A stretch of DNA of 64,000 nt from positions 6,028,001 to 6,092,000 of the forward strand of contig NC_064437.1 of NCBI RefSeq assembly GCF_023343835.1. The letters are read 5' to 3'. Positions within the stretch are counted from its first letter, which is position 1. Every line of letters begins with the position of its first letter. Source of the stretch: Lagopus muta (Eukaryota > Chordata > Aves > Galliformes > Phasianidae). The notes beneath the pieces were generated by a model that was given only the letters and a program-made list of their open reading frames with translations, ran no database searches and was not told where the DNA came from. Shown in pieces: positions 1-11,573 of this stretch. Made by a program: the position numbers and the translations under genes.

Positions 1-3000
1 GGCACACTCAGATCTGCAGCCATTTTTATTGCCTTAATTGCATCTGAATTTCAACAGAGCATTAGAAATACAAAGTGTTTCAGTCTAATACAAAGTGTGT
101 GCCCCTGAGATCAACGCATATGACTCAAAACCTGAGCCAAGGCCACAAATAGGGACTTGCAGAGGGACCCAGCAGCCTTCCGAGGCCAATAATAGCACAC
201 AGTCATGCTAGGTTTGGCAACAGCTTAACCATAGGGCTTTCCCCAGCATGTTTCTCCATCAGCTTGTTGCAAAGCCACAGATATGTGAAGGACACACCAC
301 ACCTGCCATGCACTGGGGTCAGTGCAATAGGAGCCTCCCTGAACAGCTGTCCCTTGTGTCACCATAGCACGCCAGCCTGGAGATGTGTCCCCATCATCAC
401 CCTGCCATCACCCACCTCCCTCCTACCCAGCCTTGGGCAGCCAGCAAGGCACATCTGCTGCTTCTCCAGCACTCTGAGCTGCAGCGCAAAGGGTTTGGAT
501 CAGGCAGCACTGCCAGCACCACTGCTGCATACCAAGGATTTTCGTCAGCGATGCCCACGCGCAGTCCGGAGCATCGCACTGTGAGGAGGCTGTCACCTCT
601 CCCAAGTGCACTCCCACGTCACACTTCTGCGAGAAAGAACACACACAAAAAAGGCGATCTGGCTATTCGTTTAGTGCCATTTGATAATAACATTAATTAT
701 TTCAGCTATGAGTTAATAAGCAGCAGGAGTGAATGGCCAGAGGCACTGCTTCCGGCTATCAGCTCATCTCTGCTGTCATTTATCAATCTGAGGGGAATGT
801 CTCAGGCATCAATGATTATTGCTACATCTGTTGTTTCTTCGCTTGGGTTATTTTAAAGTAGTACACCATCTAAAGGCAAGGAATGACTGGACAAAAACTA
901 AGCTGTCTTAAAGCTTTATGAAGCTGCTCCCCTTCCCAATGCAGTATTAGCAGCCAACACAAGGGCAACGTTTCTATTTTCTTCCAGCTCAGTCTTGTCC
1001 TCACAAGCAGTGACTCTGCATTTTTAGCTTGCAGGGCACAAATCCAAGCGTGATCTCATCCAACTGTCAAACCACTTCTAACAGAAAAAACGCCTGTGCC
1101 AAGAACAGGTAGAAAAATCATAAATAGCTCTCTCAGGACTCAGTTATACAAGCAAAGTACTTCCAGAACGTATTTTTCCTACTTATTTTCAAGTCTGCAA
1201 TGCACAGAGGCAGTCAATGAACACGGGGCCATCCCCAGCCTGTCACCAGAAAACACACCTTCTTACAGTTGCATACAAAATGCCTTCAGTCACTGGAGCA
1301 GCCAGGCTGCTCTGCGTACGTTCTATTGCACAAATGAATAAGCTACGATGTCCTTCAGCAACCATACAGGCAACCTCTTCTCTAAGCAACATTTTGAGTC
1401 TGTTATTTCTTTACATGCTCTTCTTTAGATCTCACCCATGTTTGTTTGACACAGAAAAAGCACCGCTGAAGATTGGAGGCCATGGTGTCTTGTTGTCAGT
1501 CCAGGCTGCTCTTAGTCAGCCCGCTGCCCTGCTTACACATGCTTTCACGGAAAGCAGCCACAGCCTTACTTACAGTAAGACCAGCTACCTGGAGGAAATC
1601 TGGAGGCCTTACAGCAACAGCACACTGATGGAACTAGGCACACCACACGCCATTGCACCACCACTGCAATCAGAGATGTGCTGCTCGATGCAGGCAGCTC
1701 CTGCACCCAAACACTTGCATTTGACCCACTGACATGCTTGCTCACATGAACACGATTGGAAGGCACCACAGGACCCCGGGAGATGTGCAGGCAGCAGGCC
1801 ATGGGCTTCAGTGCAAGTGAGGTGTGTGCTGAAAGGCCCTTCTGAGCCAGAAAGCTGTGTAAGAGGAAGGCTTTGAATACAGAGAGGTCATTTGGCTGAA
1901 TACGGGCTGCCGGGCAGGAAGACAAAGGCCTATCTTACCCTGAAATACCCACATGTGAACAGCTGCAAAACTGGAAATACCCAACACGGCCTGAGCTCAT
2001 CCCTGTGCTACCACGGGCTCTTCATGAGACAGAAAGTGCACCAGAACATCTAAGCTGGTGCTAAACACAAAGCCACCCCAGGGCTGGGGCTAAGAATGAA
2101 ATCCCACTGCAATCCCACCCGGCCACGTGCTGAGGCACAGCTCTCATGCAGGTGATGCACTCAGTGTTTTTGGTGTGGACACACACAGCATGGGACATTA
2201 TGCCACCAACACTCCTTCAAAGTATTATGAAGATGTAAGGAAATGTTTCCACTTATCTTATTCTCCTGCCCTAATGTTTGGGATGTCTGCTACAAGCCAC
2301 TGGATCACTAAGGGAAATGTTGCCAGGCACAAACAAGCTCCAGTCATGTCGAAATACCAACAGGGAGTAACACTGAGCTACAGATGGAAAGCTTTCAGAC
2401 AGTAAGACCAGAGGTACTCCATTTGTTATGTCAAAAACAAAGAAACAACACAGCCACAGCCAAACAGCAATCCAGAAAGCCTTGGGAGTTCTCTAATTCA
2501 TGGCATTTGGCCTAGCATACACCTTGTTACTCAGGAGTCATTACAGTGTGGCTACAGGTAAGTGGTAATAGCTAGAGAGCCTTAAAGAGAAGGAGAAAAG
2601 AAAAAAAAAAAAGAACAGATGGGAAACTTTTTGCTGGGATTCCAACTGTAGGAGCAGAAACACTGCTGCTCAGTTACTGCAGAAATATTTTAGTTATCTT
2701 TCTACGTTATTTAAGCTTATTTGCTAGGCTGTACTCTGTCAGCAGAGCTTTCATGAAGTATTTGCAACCACAAATCCCTTTTCAGCATTACCACAGAACT
2801 TGGGAGACCACGGCTGATTTAATTACGAGCTGTTCCAACAAACCCCAGCAAAGCTGGAACCTTACTAGAGGAGTGTGTCTGTCTGAGCACTCCTCCATCC
2901 CACCGGGCTGGGTGCACTGACACCAAGGAGGAAGAAAGCTGTTGCTGTATTTGTTCTTGTGGATTTAAATACAGTAACAAAAAGATAGGTACCAATTTCA

Positions 3001-3173
3001 GTAGCAACTTTGTTCTCAGCTTACTGGATAGCTTCCAAAAGGACACCTATCCTAAAAGCATCTCTTGGAGAGAGGACAGTTGCATCATAAAGTAACCTAG
3101 GTGGACTGCTTCCCTGGGGACATCACAGATTTCCCAAGTCATCCCTCAGCTAATAGGCAAGGTAATAAAGTCA

Positions 3174-3215
3174 GTCTGAATTCTTGTCTTCTGGGATACC
3201 TCCTTTCCTACAGGC
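3174..3215 (+). repeat. 42 bp inverted repeat, left arm
   Basis: These 42 bases are the exact reverse complement of 4,279-4,320. The arm starts GTCTGAATTC and ends CCTACAGGC. The two arms enclose 1,063 bases of single-copy-looking DNA. Identity stops abruptly at both ends of the arm. The sequence resembles no transposon I know. Each arm is flanked on its outer side by the dinucleotide CA, which is too short to prove a target-site duplication. Confidence 0.9.
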
Positions 3216-4278
3216 AAATTTCCACTGCAGTAAAGACACAAAGTCACTGCAGCTTCTGTTCTTCCACTTGCTTTGCATCAGGCAGCAGCAGAAGAAACAA
3301 AATGGTCACCTGGGAAGCGGGCAGCTCCAGAACTGACCTGGGGGCAGAAAAGAGCTTGGCACAGCTGGACCTGTGTGCTCTGGTAGGAAGGAGCCTGATG
3401 GCTTCAAATGAGATCTGCTGAAAGCCATACAGGAATTGCCTATGTGGCACTTTCAGACTGGTATATTTGCTTAAAGAAACTATCACTGCTCAGGTGAGGC
3501 TTTGCACAGAAATTAGCCTTGAAATACCACACAGGTCTGGTCCTGGCTTTGTCAGTAGGGGTTCACACAGTGCTGTGCTCCTGGTCAGGTCCAGAACAGT
3601 ATAACCCAGTTTACTCAAGTGAGAGAAGGTCACAGCTATGAGAAAGAGCAGAGGTGGATTGCCTTGTGGATCCCTGAGCTGCACGTTCTGCAAGTTTTAC
3701 CTGAACGTTTCTATTACTTCCACTATCAGTCAAAATTCACTGCAAGACGCTGAGCAATCAGGCAATGATTCCTCCATCACTTAAAACATGCCTGGTTTCT
3801 ATTCTTTTTTAAGTTTCAGTGACCATGGATCAGACAAGATTCAGTTTTTTAGGAAAACTGAGTTTCTTGAATATTATGCCCACTGACAAGCAAAATAAAA
3901 ATAGAAGCTTTAGCCTAGAAAAACAAAGGCTGAAAGGTATTTAAGATTGATCTCTAAATAAATCAGGAGGGTAAACATTGGGAAAGGAAAAACAAGATCT
4001 ACTGGGTACAAGAATAACAAGTGCAAGTTGGCCGTAAATATCTAGATGTGAAATAGCTTCTTGAGCTTTAGCTCCCTGCTGATAAGAGACTCTCCTTAGG
4101 AGAGGTAAGGGCAGAACTTGACCAGCTTCTTGTAAGCATTGCATAGAATAACACGTACAACATAAAATCCATAAAATAACATCCTACAGCACATATAACA
4201 TGCATATTGCAGAAAATAACTTCACTGATCACACACAGAGCTATTCATACTTACTAATATGCAAATTCTAATTCTAAT

Positions 4279-4320
4279 GCCTGTAGGAAAGGAGGTATCC
4301 CAGAAGACAAGAATTCAGAC
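4279..4320 (-). repeat. 42 bp inverted repeat, right arm
   Basis: Perfect inverted copy of 3,174-3,215. It begins GCCTGTAGGAAAGG and ends AATTCAGAC. With the left arm it could close a 42 bp stem over a 1.06 kb loop in the RNF11 intron transcript, or it could be the terminal inverted repeats of a 1,147 bp non-autonomous element. No open frame between the arms looks like a transposase. Confidence 0.9.
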
Positions 4321-5946
4321 CAAAAAGGTCTGCTATCCAAGTTAATATAAGCTATGATGTAGTCTAATGACTAACAGCAATGCTTGTATCTAACCCGATG
4401 CAATCTAAACAAAATAGAGAAGGTGGTGCTTATTAAATCTGAGCCTCATTTTGTTGAAGTGATAATAAATGCCTGCAGACACTGTCAGGAGCAATTCTAC
4501 CTGGACGTTTAAGATGCTAACAAAAGAAAAGCTTCCAGAATGAGCAGTTTTTTAATAAAATCATTCTGTGCTACTAGTTCTGGCAATCAAGACAACTGCT
4601 GAGAAATGCCTTTGGTTTTCTGATCTGGTTATAGAGTGTGTTCCAGTGCCCACTGAATTAGCCTGTTCCACAGCCACTGCTACCTTCGGTTCACCACTGT
4701 GCTCTGACATTTCTTACTGCACCCAACCCAGCTACAAAGCTTACGCAGGTTGGGTAGGCTCATGTTCAGCACACAGCTGGAGCTCAAGAGCACACGAGCT
4801 CTTCTTCCTCCCCTTCTCCCAAGGACAGGGCAGGACATAAAACAGCAACAGACCTGGTCTCATCCCTGCTGGCTTCCTGATAGCCCAAAAGTGGAAACCA
4901 CCTGCAGCAGAAGCACCAAGGTTTTTGCTCAGACCCTGCAGGACACTTTGCAGGTAGAGGCAGGAGAAAGGTGGGGCCGAGAACAGACCTGTGGGAAGCC
5001 CATCCTTCTGGCAGTACAGTCACTGAAGTCCTACCACACGTGGCAACCTCCAGCTTTACAGACCTGCTTTGCTGCTTGCACTGCACCAGCAGCTGCCTGG
5101 GGAGAACTTGGCCCATGACACAAGTGAACAAATACACATTATTATTTATTATTATGCTCCACGCTGACACGCAGGCACCTTGCTGCTGCAACACAGTAAG
5201 CATTCTACTTCTAGGATTTAAAATATATATATATAATACATATAGCTATCTTACTTTGGTTTGGTGCATTACTTAAGTCTTTCTAAGAGACAGGGTGATA
5301 ACTATTGGTCTAATGTAAATAGTTGCATTTCAGCTGGACAGAATGTATTACTGTATTCAAACTGAAAGCTGGCCAGCATATTTTATAAAAGAAAGCAAGG
5401 AAAGCAGCAGTGGGTTCCACTGAAAGACAACTCATAGCTCTGCAAGGTGGTGCTTGCAGCTGGGGAAGGCTGGCTGTGGCTTGGGGGCCTTTCCTGCAGG
5501 TCAAGCCAAAAATTGCTCTTGGCCTGACTTAGCTCTAGGATTCAACAAACTGATGTGGCTACATTAGCTTCTACCTTGGTATAATTATATAATGTCTTAA
5601 TTCTAAACATTTTAGACAACAGGGAGCTTGTTGCATTAGAAGCCACATACCCCGGCAGTCCTCACATACACACACACAAAGGTAATCAAACTCTTAACAG
5701 TACAGACAAAGCTTGCCAAGTTATATTCAGACTTTGGAAACAATCCACACAGTAATAACTGGAAGGCTTGTGTGTGGAAGGAGGCACTGCAGCACCCCGC
5801 AATGCACATGAATGATGTTACTGTAATCATTCGTGTCCCATGGGAGAGCAGCTTGCTGCACAGCAAGGGCAGGCTGTGAAAGTCCTCACTGATTCCTGTA
5901 CTTAAAACATGCCCATAACTGCTGGGTAACTTCAGCAAAGTTGCTT

Positions 5947-5966
5947 AAAAAAAAAAAAAAAAAAAA
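5947..5966 (+). repeat. A20 homopolymer
   Basis: Uninterrupted run of 20 A in RNF11 intron 1. No CR1 or SINE body was recognised next to it. Confidence 0.9.
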
Positions 5967-8900
5967 GGACAGGAAAGCACCTAAACTTTAGCAGTCATGG
6001 TAGATGAATATTTTTTATTAAGTGGGTTGGGTTTTTTGTTTTGTTTTTAAACAGGAAATCACAATTAAGAAAAACAGAATCAAGGCTTTGCCTACATCGG
6101 ACATTTGTCCTGAAGTAGCTTAACTCCTTCACAGTAATCACTGCCCCTCTATCATTACAAATGGCAAACTGAGGCTGCACTTCACATTCAGACCATTCCC
6201 AGTGCACTCACTTTCCAAACCAGCAGCAAGCCTTCACCCTATGCATACTCCAGGATGCAGTTAAGTCCAAGCACATTCTTAATTGCACTATGGAGAAGCC
6301 AAAAATGCTGTAACACTTTGTGGAAACAGCACACATCTAATAGCTGGCACCTTCAGACCTTTCCAGAGATGTCAGAAAGAAAAATTGAATATATGGATTG
6401 CACAGAGTACAGATAAATCCAATCTCCTACAGGAAGTCAGTTCGGTTCACTAAGCTGACAGGAAGAAAGTAAGAGAGCGAACCTGTTTTGGATGCTTTAA
6501 TGGTGTGAGCTGACGCACGGAGGGATCAGATAAGCACCAAAGCCACCACAAAGAGCGTGGAGTGCACGGCTGCAAATGGAAAATGGGGGAAAAGCAAAAC
6601 TAGCCATTCTGGCATCAGCAAATAGCGAGGTCAGGCTTCTTGGTGTCAGAATCGTGGCAGCACACGAAGAGGTTCACAAGGCAATGTGTATTTTAGCTTG
6701 GTTTCAACCTGTGGTATCCTGAGTATAGGAGATAGCCTCCAAGTCTTTTCCTTGGCCTCAGCTGCATCTGCTCCCCAGTGCAGCCTGTCAAAGACGTTAT
6801 TTTTAAGTTGTGGAACAGAATCCTGTATTAAATCAAGTTAAATGAACACAGATTCTCATTTCCCCCACATGCACAACGTGTAGCGCACTAACACAGGGGC
6901 ACGGATGGTTTCAATTGGCATCTGCTCCTGGTGTAGCTAAGGCCCCAGGACAGGAGCATTCGGTTTCATCAGCAGCACTTTCCCAAGAGCCACAGAAGTA
7001 CCCCTCTGTCCTTAGAAACACTGCAGAAGCCCAAACAGCTCCAGATATTGACACACTGAATCAGACTAACTCCTCTATACTAAGAAAATGTCTTATCCTG
7101 ACAAAAGGATGGGTGAATTCCCTTCTGCCTGCAGTTCTCTGGCTGCTTGACTAGTTATTCTGAAATGGAAGCATTTGTCTGATCCCTCAACACCAACAAC
7201 CTGTTTGGTAGCACGTGTTACACGGCTGTTACTACCACTTTCCCAGTTTTCACTTCTTATATAAAACTACCGCAGCTGCAGCCCAAGTACGTAGAGGAAT
7301 CTCCAAGAAGAAGGGCAGTGGAGAAGCAGGCACCGAGCCCCACACACTCTGAGTCCACTGCAGAACTCTTGCCAGCATACACACTTGATCCAACCCTCGT
7401 TTTAATGAAGAGTGAATTAGTCATTATTCATCCGCAGCACACTAAGATAACACAGAGCTGAAAGAGACAGCAAACTACTACAGCTGGCAGTCTGAAAGCC
7501 CTCCCTACCTTCACTACAGCATATTCTGGACAGCAATGCACCCATAAGCTGTATTTCACAGACCAAAATGAAAGGAAAGATAACATGCCCCAACTTCCTG
7601 CCTCGGCATAGAACTACAGCTCTGTTCTCCCCAGTTCACCAGATCCAACTAGGTGACAACTTCAGCCACATCAAGAGACTTCAGGAGAAGCTACACATAG
7701 GGTGAGGTGAGCTCTTCCCCAGGAAGCACCAAACCAGGGTCGCCTTGCTTCTGCTGGGAGGGAGGAATAGCAAGCTACTCTACAAACAAAGGAAAGATTA
7801 CTGTTTATAGAGGAAAGCCAAGATCACTTGGAGCATGAAATTGTATTTGCATGCAAGTGGATACTATTTTTTTCTTTCCTAAAAGATCCTACAGAACAAT
7901 TTTGCGGAATAAAACTAATTATACATTTACTACAGTGCCAACCCCCACCTCCTGGAAATCAATAAAGCCACTATATACAAAAGGAATGGCGCTCTTCAGC
8001 AAACATTTTCCGTAGGTTAGCTGCACAGTAACGCAAGCAAACACAACCTGAATGCTTACAAATTCCAGACAGTTTGTCTAAACGCAGACATAATGAAAAC
8101 ATCTTTTTCTGCACCTCGGTTTCGGTCCTTGCTGATGACTGGCTGGGAGAATTCTATAAATAGCAGAGCTCCACATGAGTTACCATATGAATCTGTTCCA
8201 AGGGATTCATTCTCACAGCACTACCTGCAGTCAGGGCGGAGCTGCAGGCCCTGGGTGTAAGAGGTAAAGGCCATTAACCTAAAAATGAATTCATACAGTT
8301 AATTAAGCATTTTTGCTTCAGATTTAAAAGTTGCGTTGTTTCCTTCCACAGACAACATACTTCCAAGAATGTCACCCTCCACACCACAATCCACAGCCAC
8401 TGTAAGGTCCTAAAATAAAGACAGTGTCACAGAGCTTCATGAAGCAGACACTAAAAGCAATGACTTAGTCATATCTCATCAGCTAAACTGAAGACAGATG
8501 GATGCAACTGCAATACAAATCATAATACCTGAACAGAACACAACCAAGAGAAATTCCAAAGCAACAGAAACGAGCAACAGCAAGCACTGTTAACAAGCAA
8601 AAAATAAAGTCTGCAAGTGTTAAGATGTTAATTTTTGTCTCTACTAAATTTGAATTTACAGCATTTGTTTGCCAGTCAGTCTTTTATGAAGTTTCCACCG
8701 AATACAGCAGTTAACTGCTTTCTGTTAGGCAACATCACAGAACGAACCAGTTTAGCAGTTTGGAAGGTCTGTAGTCCAGCAATTCTTACAGTTGTTTCTT
8801 CAAAACCTGGGAGCAATCACTGCTCTCTCTCTGAAATTCAAATGGAAGGAATTTATTCAGGCAAAATAAATATTGGTCTTCACCTATACTGCAATGTTAT

Positions 8901-10400
8901 ACCGTGTCTGAATTACAATTTCAACAACTGTGTTCATAAAGCACTGCGATTAATGTTCAGCACAGAACAAACTCTGTATCTGGGTTTAATTACAATGATG
9001 AATAAGCCAGACAGAGGCATCGTCCCAGAGCAGTCATGCATTATACTGTCCTGTAGATACTGAAATAATGGAATCTGATGCACTTTGATCTCTTAGATAC
9101 ATCTCCTGCAGCTGTAAAAGAGGGCAAGAGCAGCCAGCCTCATCCAATTCTGCAACATGCGCACGCTGACTCAGAAGAGATTTGTCTCCCAAACTACTTA
9201 TGGGAATAAATAAAGCCAGATAAATATTGCTCTGTTTCCTTAGGGCTAGAGTCTGTATACAAATCATTGGGAGTCACATAAAGCAATAGTGGTGAGTGCC
9301 GTGGGGAAATTGTATAGTCGGACAGTAGCTCAGTAGGTGCTGGATGGATTCTCTACGCAGATATGTCTGAGTTACAATCTAGTTGGCCATTTCTTTTTAA
9401 ATTAGTTTTGCCATATCAAAAGTTAGAACATGGGATTCTGTGAAACTGGAAATATCTGACAAAAATCAGCAGTTTAATTGAGGCTGCAGGACAACTGATT
9501 CCCTGCCTTTGTCCAAAACAGCACCAAATGTTTGGTTGGGGTTTTTTGTTTTTTGTTTGTTTTTTTTTTGCATACACTGGATGTTTGTGCAGCTTCATTA
9601 CATTTTATTAGTCATAAAACAGGCATTTCCTTGATGCTCCTAAGACTTGTCTTTGCAGTCCAAATTCTAATGGCACACGGGCTTAGTCTGAAAAACTCAG
9701 CCAGCTGAGATTCATCTTTGAGGACAAGGCCATCTCTGCATGGTTATTTGGCCTTTGAGTTCAAGGAACAAAGTACAGCGACTGCTGCTGAGCTGTGCCT
9801 CCACACATACCCACTGCTCCAGGTGGGGAAAAAGTAAGAAGGTCACAAAGGCTGCTCTGGTGACCAAAGAAACACAGTCCCAGGAAACAAGACTCAGTGC
9901 CACAAGGATAGCAGCCCACGCATTCATTGCTGCACGCTGGGACTACAAGAACTGATTTTCCTGAGTCACAGTTTCTCCCATTCCTCCCCCAGTTTCAGTC
10001 CTCCCCCAGGTAGTACAGGTCTACATCACCTCGAGACTAAGCCAGTGGCTGAACACAGGCAGGATGTGAATGCTCACCAATCAAACCAGCCTTCAGTATG
10101 GTTCCATATGTGCATGTGTGTGAGGCAGGGAGCGTGTGTGAGATTTCTGATGGCTCAGCAGAAACATCCAGTGCAATAAACCAGCTGGTTGTGATTTGGC
10201 TGACGCAAGTGTGGTTGAAAGGAAAGCTCTTTCATCTTCTCCTCCAGTTGCTGCATGCATCTGCTGTTTGCCCATGCTGCTGCTCAGGGACCGTGGCCAC
10301 CAGCATTCTAACTTTCTTTTTCGTTGTTGAGAAATGGCGCAGCCAACAGGGATTCCTACAGAGGGCTGGTAAATAAAACAACCACTCTCTACAACTCCGT

Positions 10401-10497
10401 GGTCTCTTGGAAATTATTTCATTAGCTCATAGGAAAGTCACAGTTGGTTTGCTTTAGTCCATTCCACAAACCATTATCTCTTCAGAACACAGAACTA
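10401..10497 (+). repeat. Unclassified ~95 bp direct repeat, copy 1
   Basis: Starts GGTCTCTTGG and matches 11,477-11,573 in the same orientation at about four bases in five by hand alignment, without obvious indels. Shared blocks include TCATTAGCTCA, AAAGTCAC, TTTGCTTTAG and TTCCACA. Similarity ends soon after the block. I do not recognise the family. The divergence implies an old duplication or two insertions of one element. Confidence 0.75.
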
Positions 10498-10950
10498 GCT
10501 TATTTTCCGTGGTTCTAAAACTCAACTCCAGATGTACAGTTAGTAACATCAGTACCAGTAACATGCACCAATGAATCAGATGCACACCCAGGAACCTTCC
10601 ATGATACAAGGTGGTCCTGGGTTTGGGGAGGGCCGGATGGTCTGTTAGGATTGGCTTGCCTCAAAGAACACTAGAGCTCCCCAGATAATGAAGATTCATT
10701 ATCCTGATTAGGCAGAATTTCTTATTACCGTCTCCACTGCCTCTTCATTTCTCCTAATTGAGCATCTGGAAGCATCTGCTCTGCCAAACAAATCCTAAAT
10801 TATCAGATTCCACAACAGATTTTAAGAGATATCTCGTCTTAAACTGATCTTCTGATAAAGCTCCCTCTCCACAGCAGATAATTTGTTGCAAATTCCTGCA
10901 GAGGTTCATTTTGTAACGGCAGAATACCATTTTATTAAAATCAAATTATT

Positions 10951-11100
10951 GCAGAACACTTTACAAACATGAATTAATTTACTAAGCATGTCTGCACTAA
11001 AGATAAGCTTTATTACTCCTCATTTTACAGACGAGGAAACCAAAGCACAGAGCAGTTATGCGATTTGCCAAAAGTTACAAGCTAAACGTCAGACTGAACG
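10951..11100 (+). mobile_element. MIR (CORE-SINE) relic
   Basis: The segment contains the hallmark MIR core, CATTTTACAGACGAGGAAAC, followed by AAAGCACAGAGCAGTTATG and a TTTGCC-AAAGTTACA block. These correspond position by position to the consensus 'ttttacagatgaggaaac ... gcacagagaggtta ... cttgcc'. The upstream part (ACTTTACAAACATGAATTAATTTACTAAG) fits the MIR 5' core. MIR is an ancient tRNA-derived SINE, and recognisable copies in birds are rare and old. The retained quality of the core hints at possible functional reuse, but that is inference. Confidence 0.8.
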
Positions 11101-11476
11101 AACTAAGAACAACCACAGCTTATGCCAGGCTGCTCGAGTGACTTATGTTTTTATTATCCCAAGTCTCTGTTTCAGCCAGCAGGAAGCTGCACGCCAGCTC
11201 CAGCAGTGCCCACCATGGGGCTGTGTGGGAACTAGCTCTGCCAGGCCGTGTTGCTGCTGCAGGCAGCCAGAAGGCTGGCAGAACCATACAGCAGATAGCA
11301 TCTTCCAAGAACACGTATCTACCTGCATATCTCACTGATGAGACTTCCATGGCATCTCGGCAATTTTTTCATGCAATCTCAACCTCAACTGGAGCTTGTT
11401 TTGCCTTTTATAGTCAAAAAATGGCTAGCTTTTTTTTCACAACATCCCTAAAAACCTGCTCATTTTGAAATTTTTT

Positions 11477-11573
11477 GGTCTCTTAGGAACACTTTCATTA
11501 GCTCACAGAAAAGTCACGGCTGATTTGCTTTAGTTCGTTCCACAGACCATTAACTCCTCAAAACATAAATAGG
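11477..11573 (+). repeat. Unclassified ~95 bp direct repeat, copy 2
   Basis: Second copy of the block at 10,401, about 1.08 kb downstream in the same orientation; the MIR relic lies between the two. The difference pattern is mostly transitions, as expected for old neutral decay. Confidence 0.75.

Noticed and set aside
8635-9063. 142-codon open frame in RNF11 intron
   Set aside because: No domain, unremarkable composition, and no splice or promoter context.
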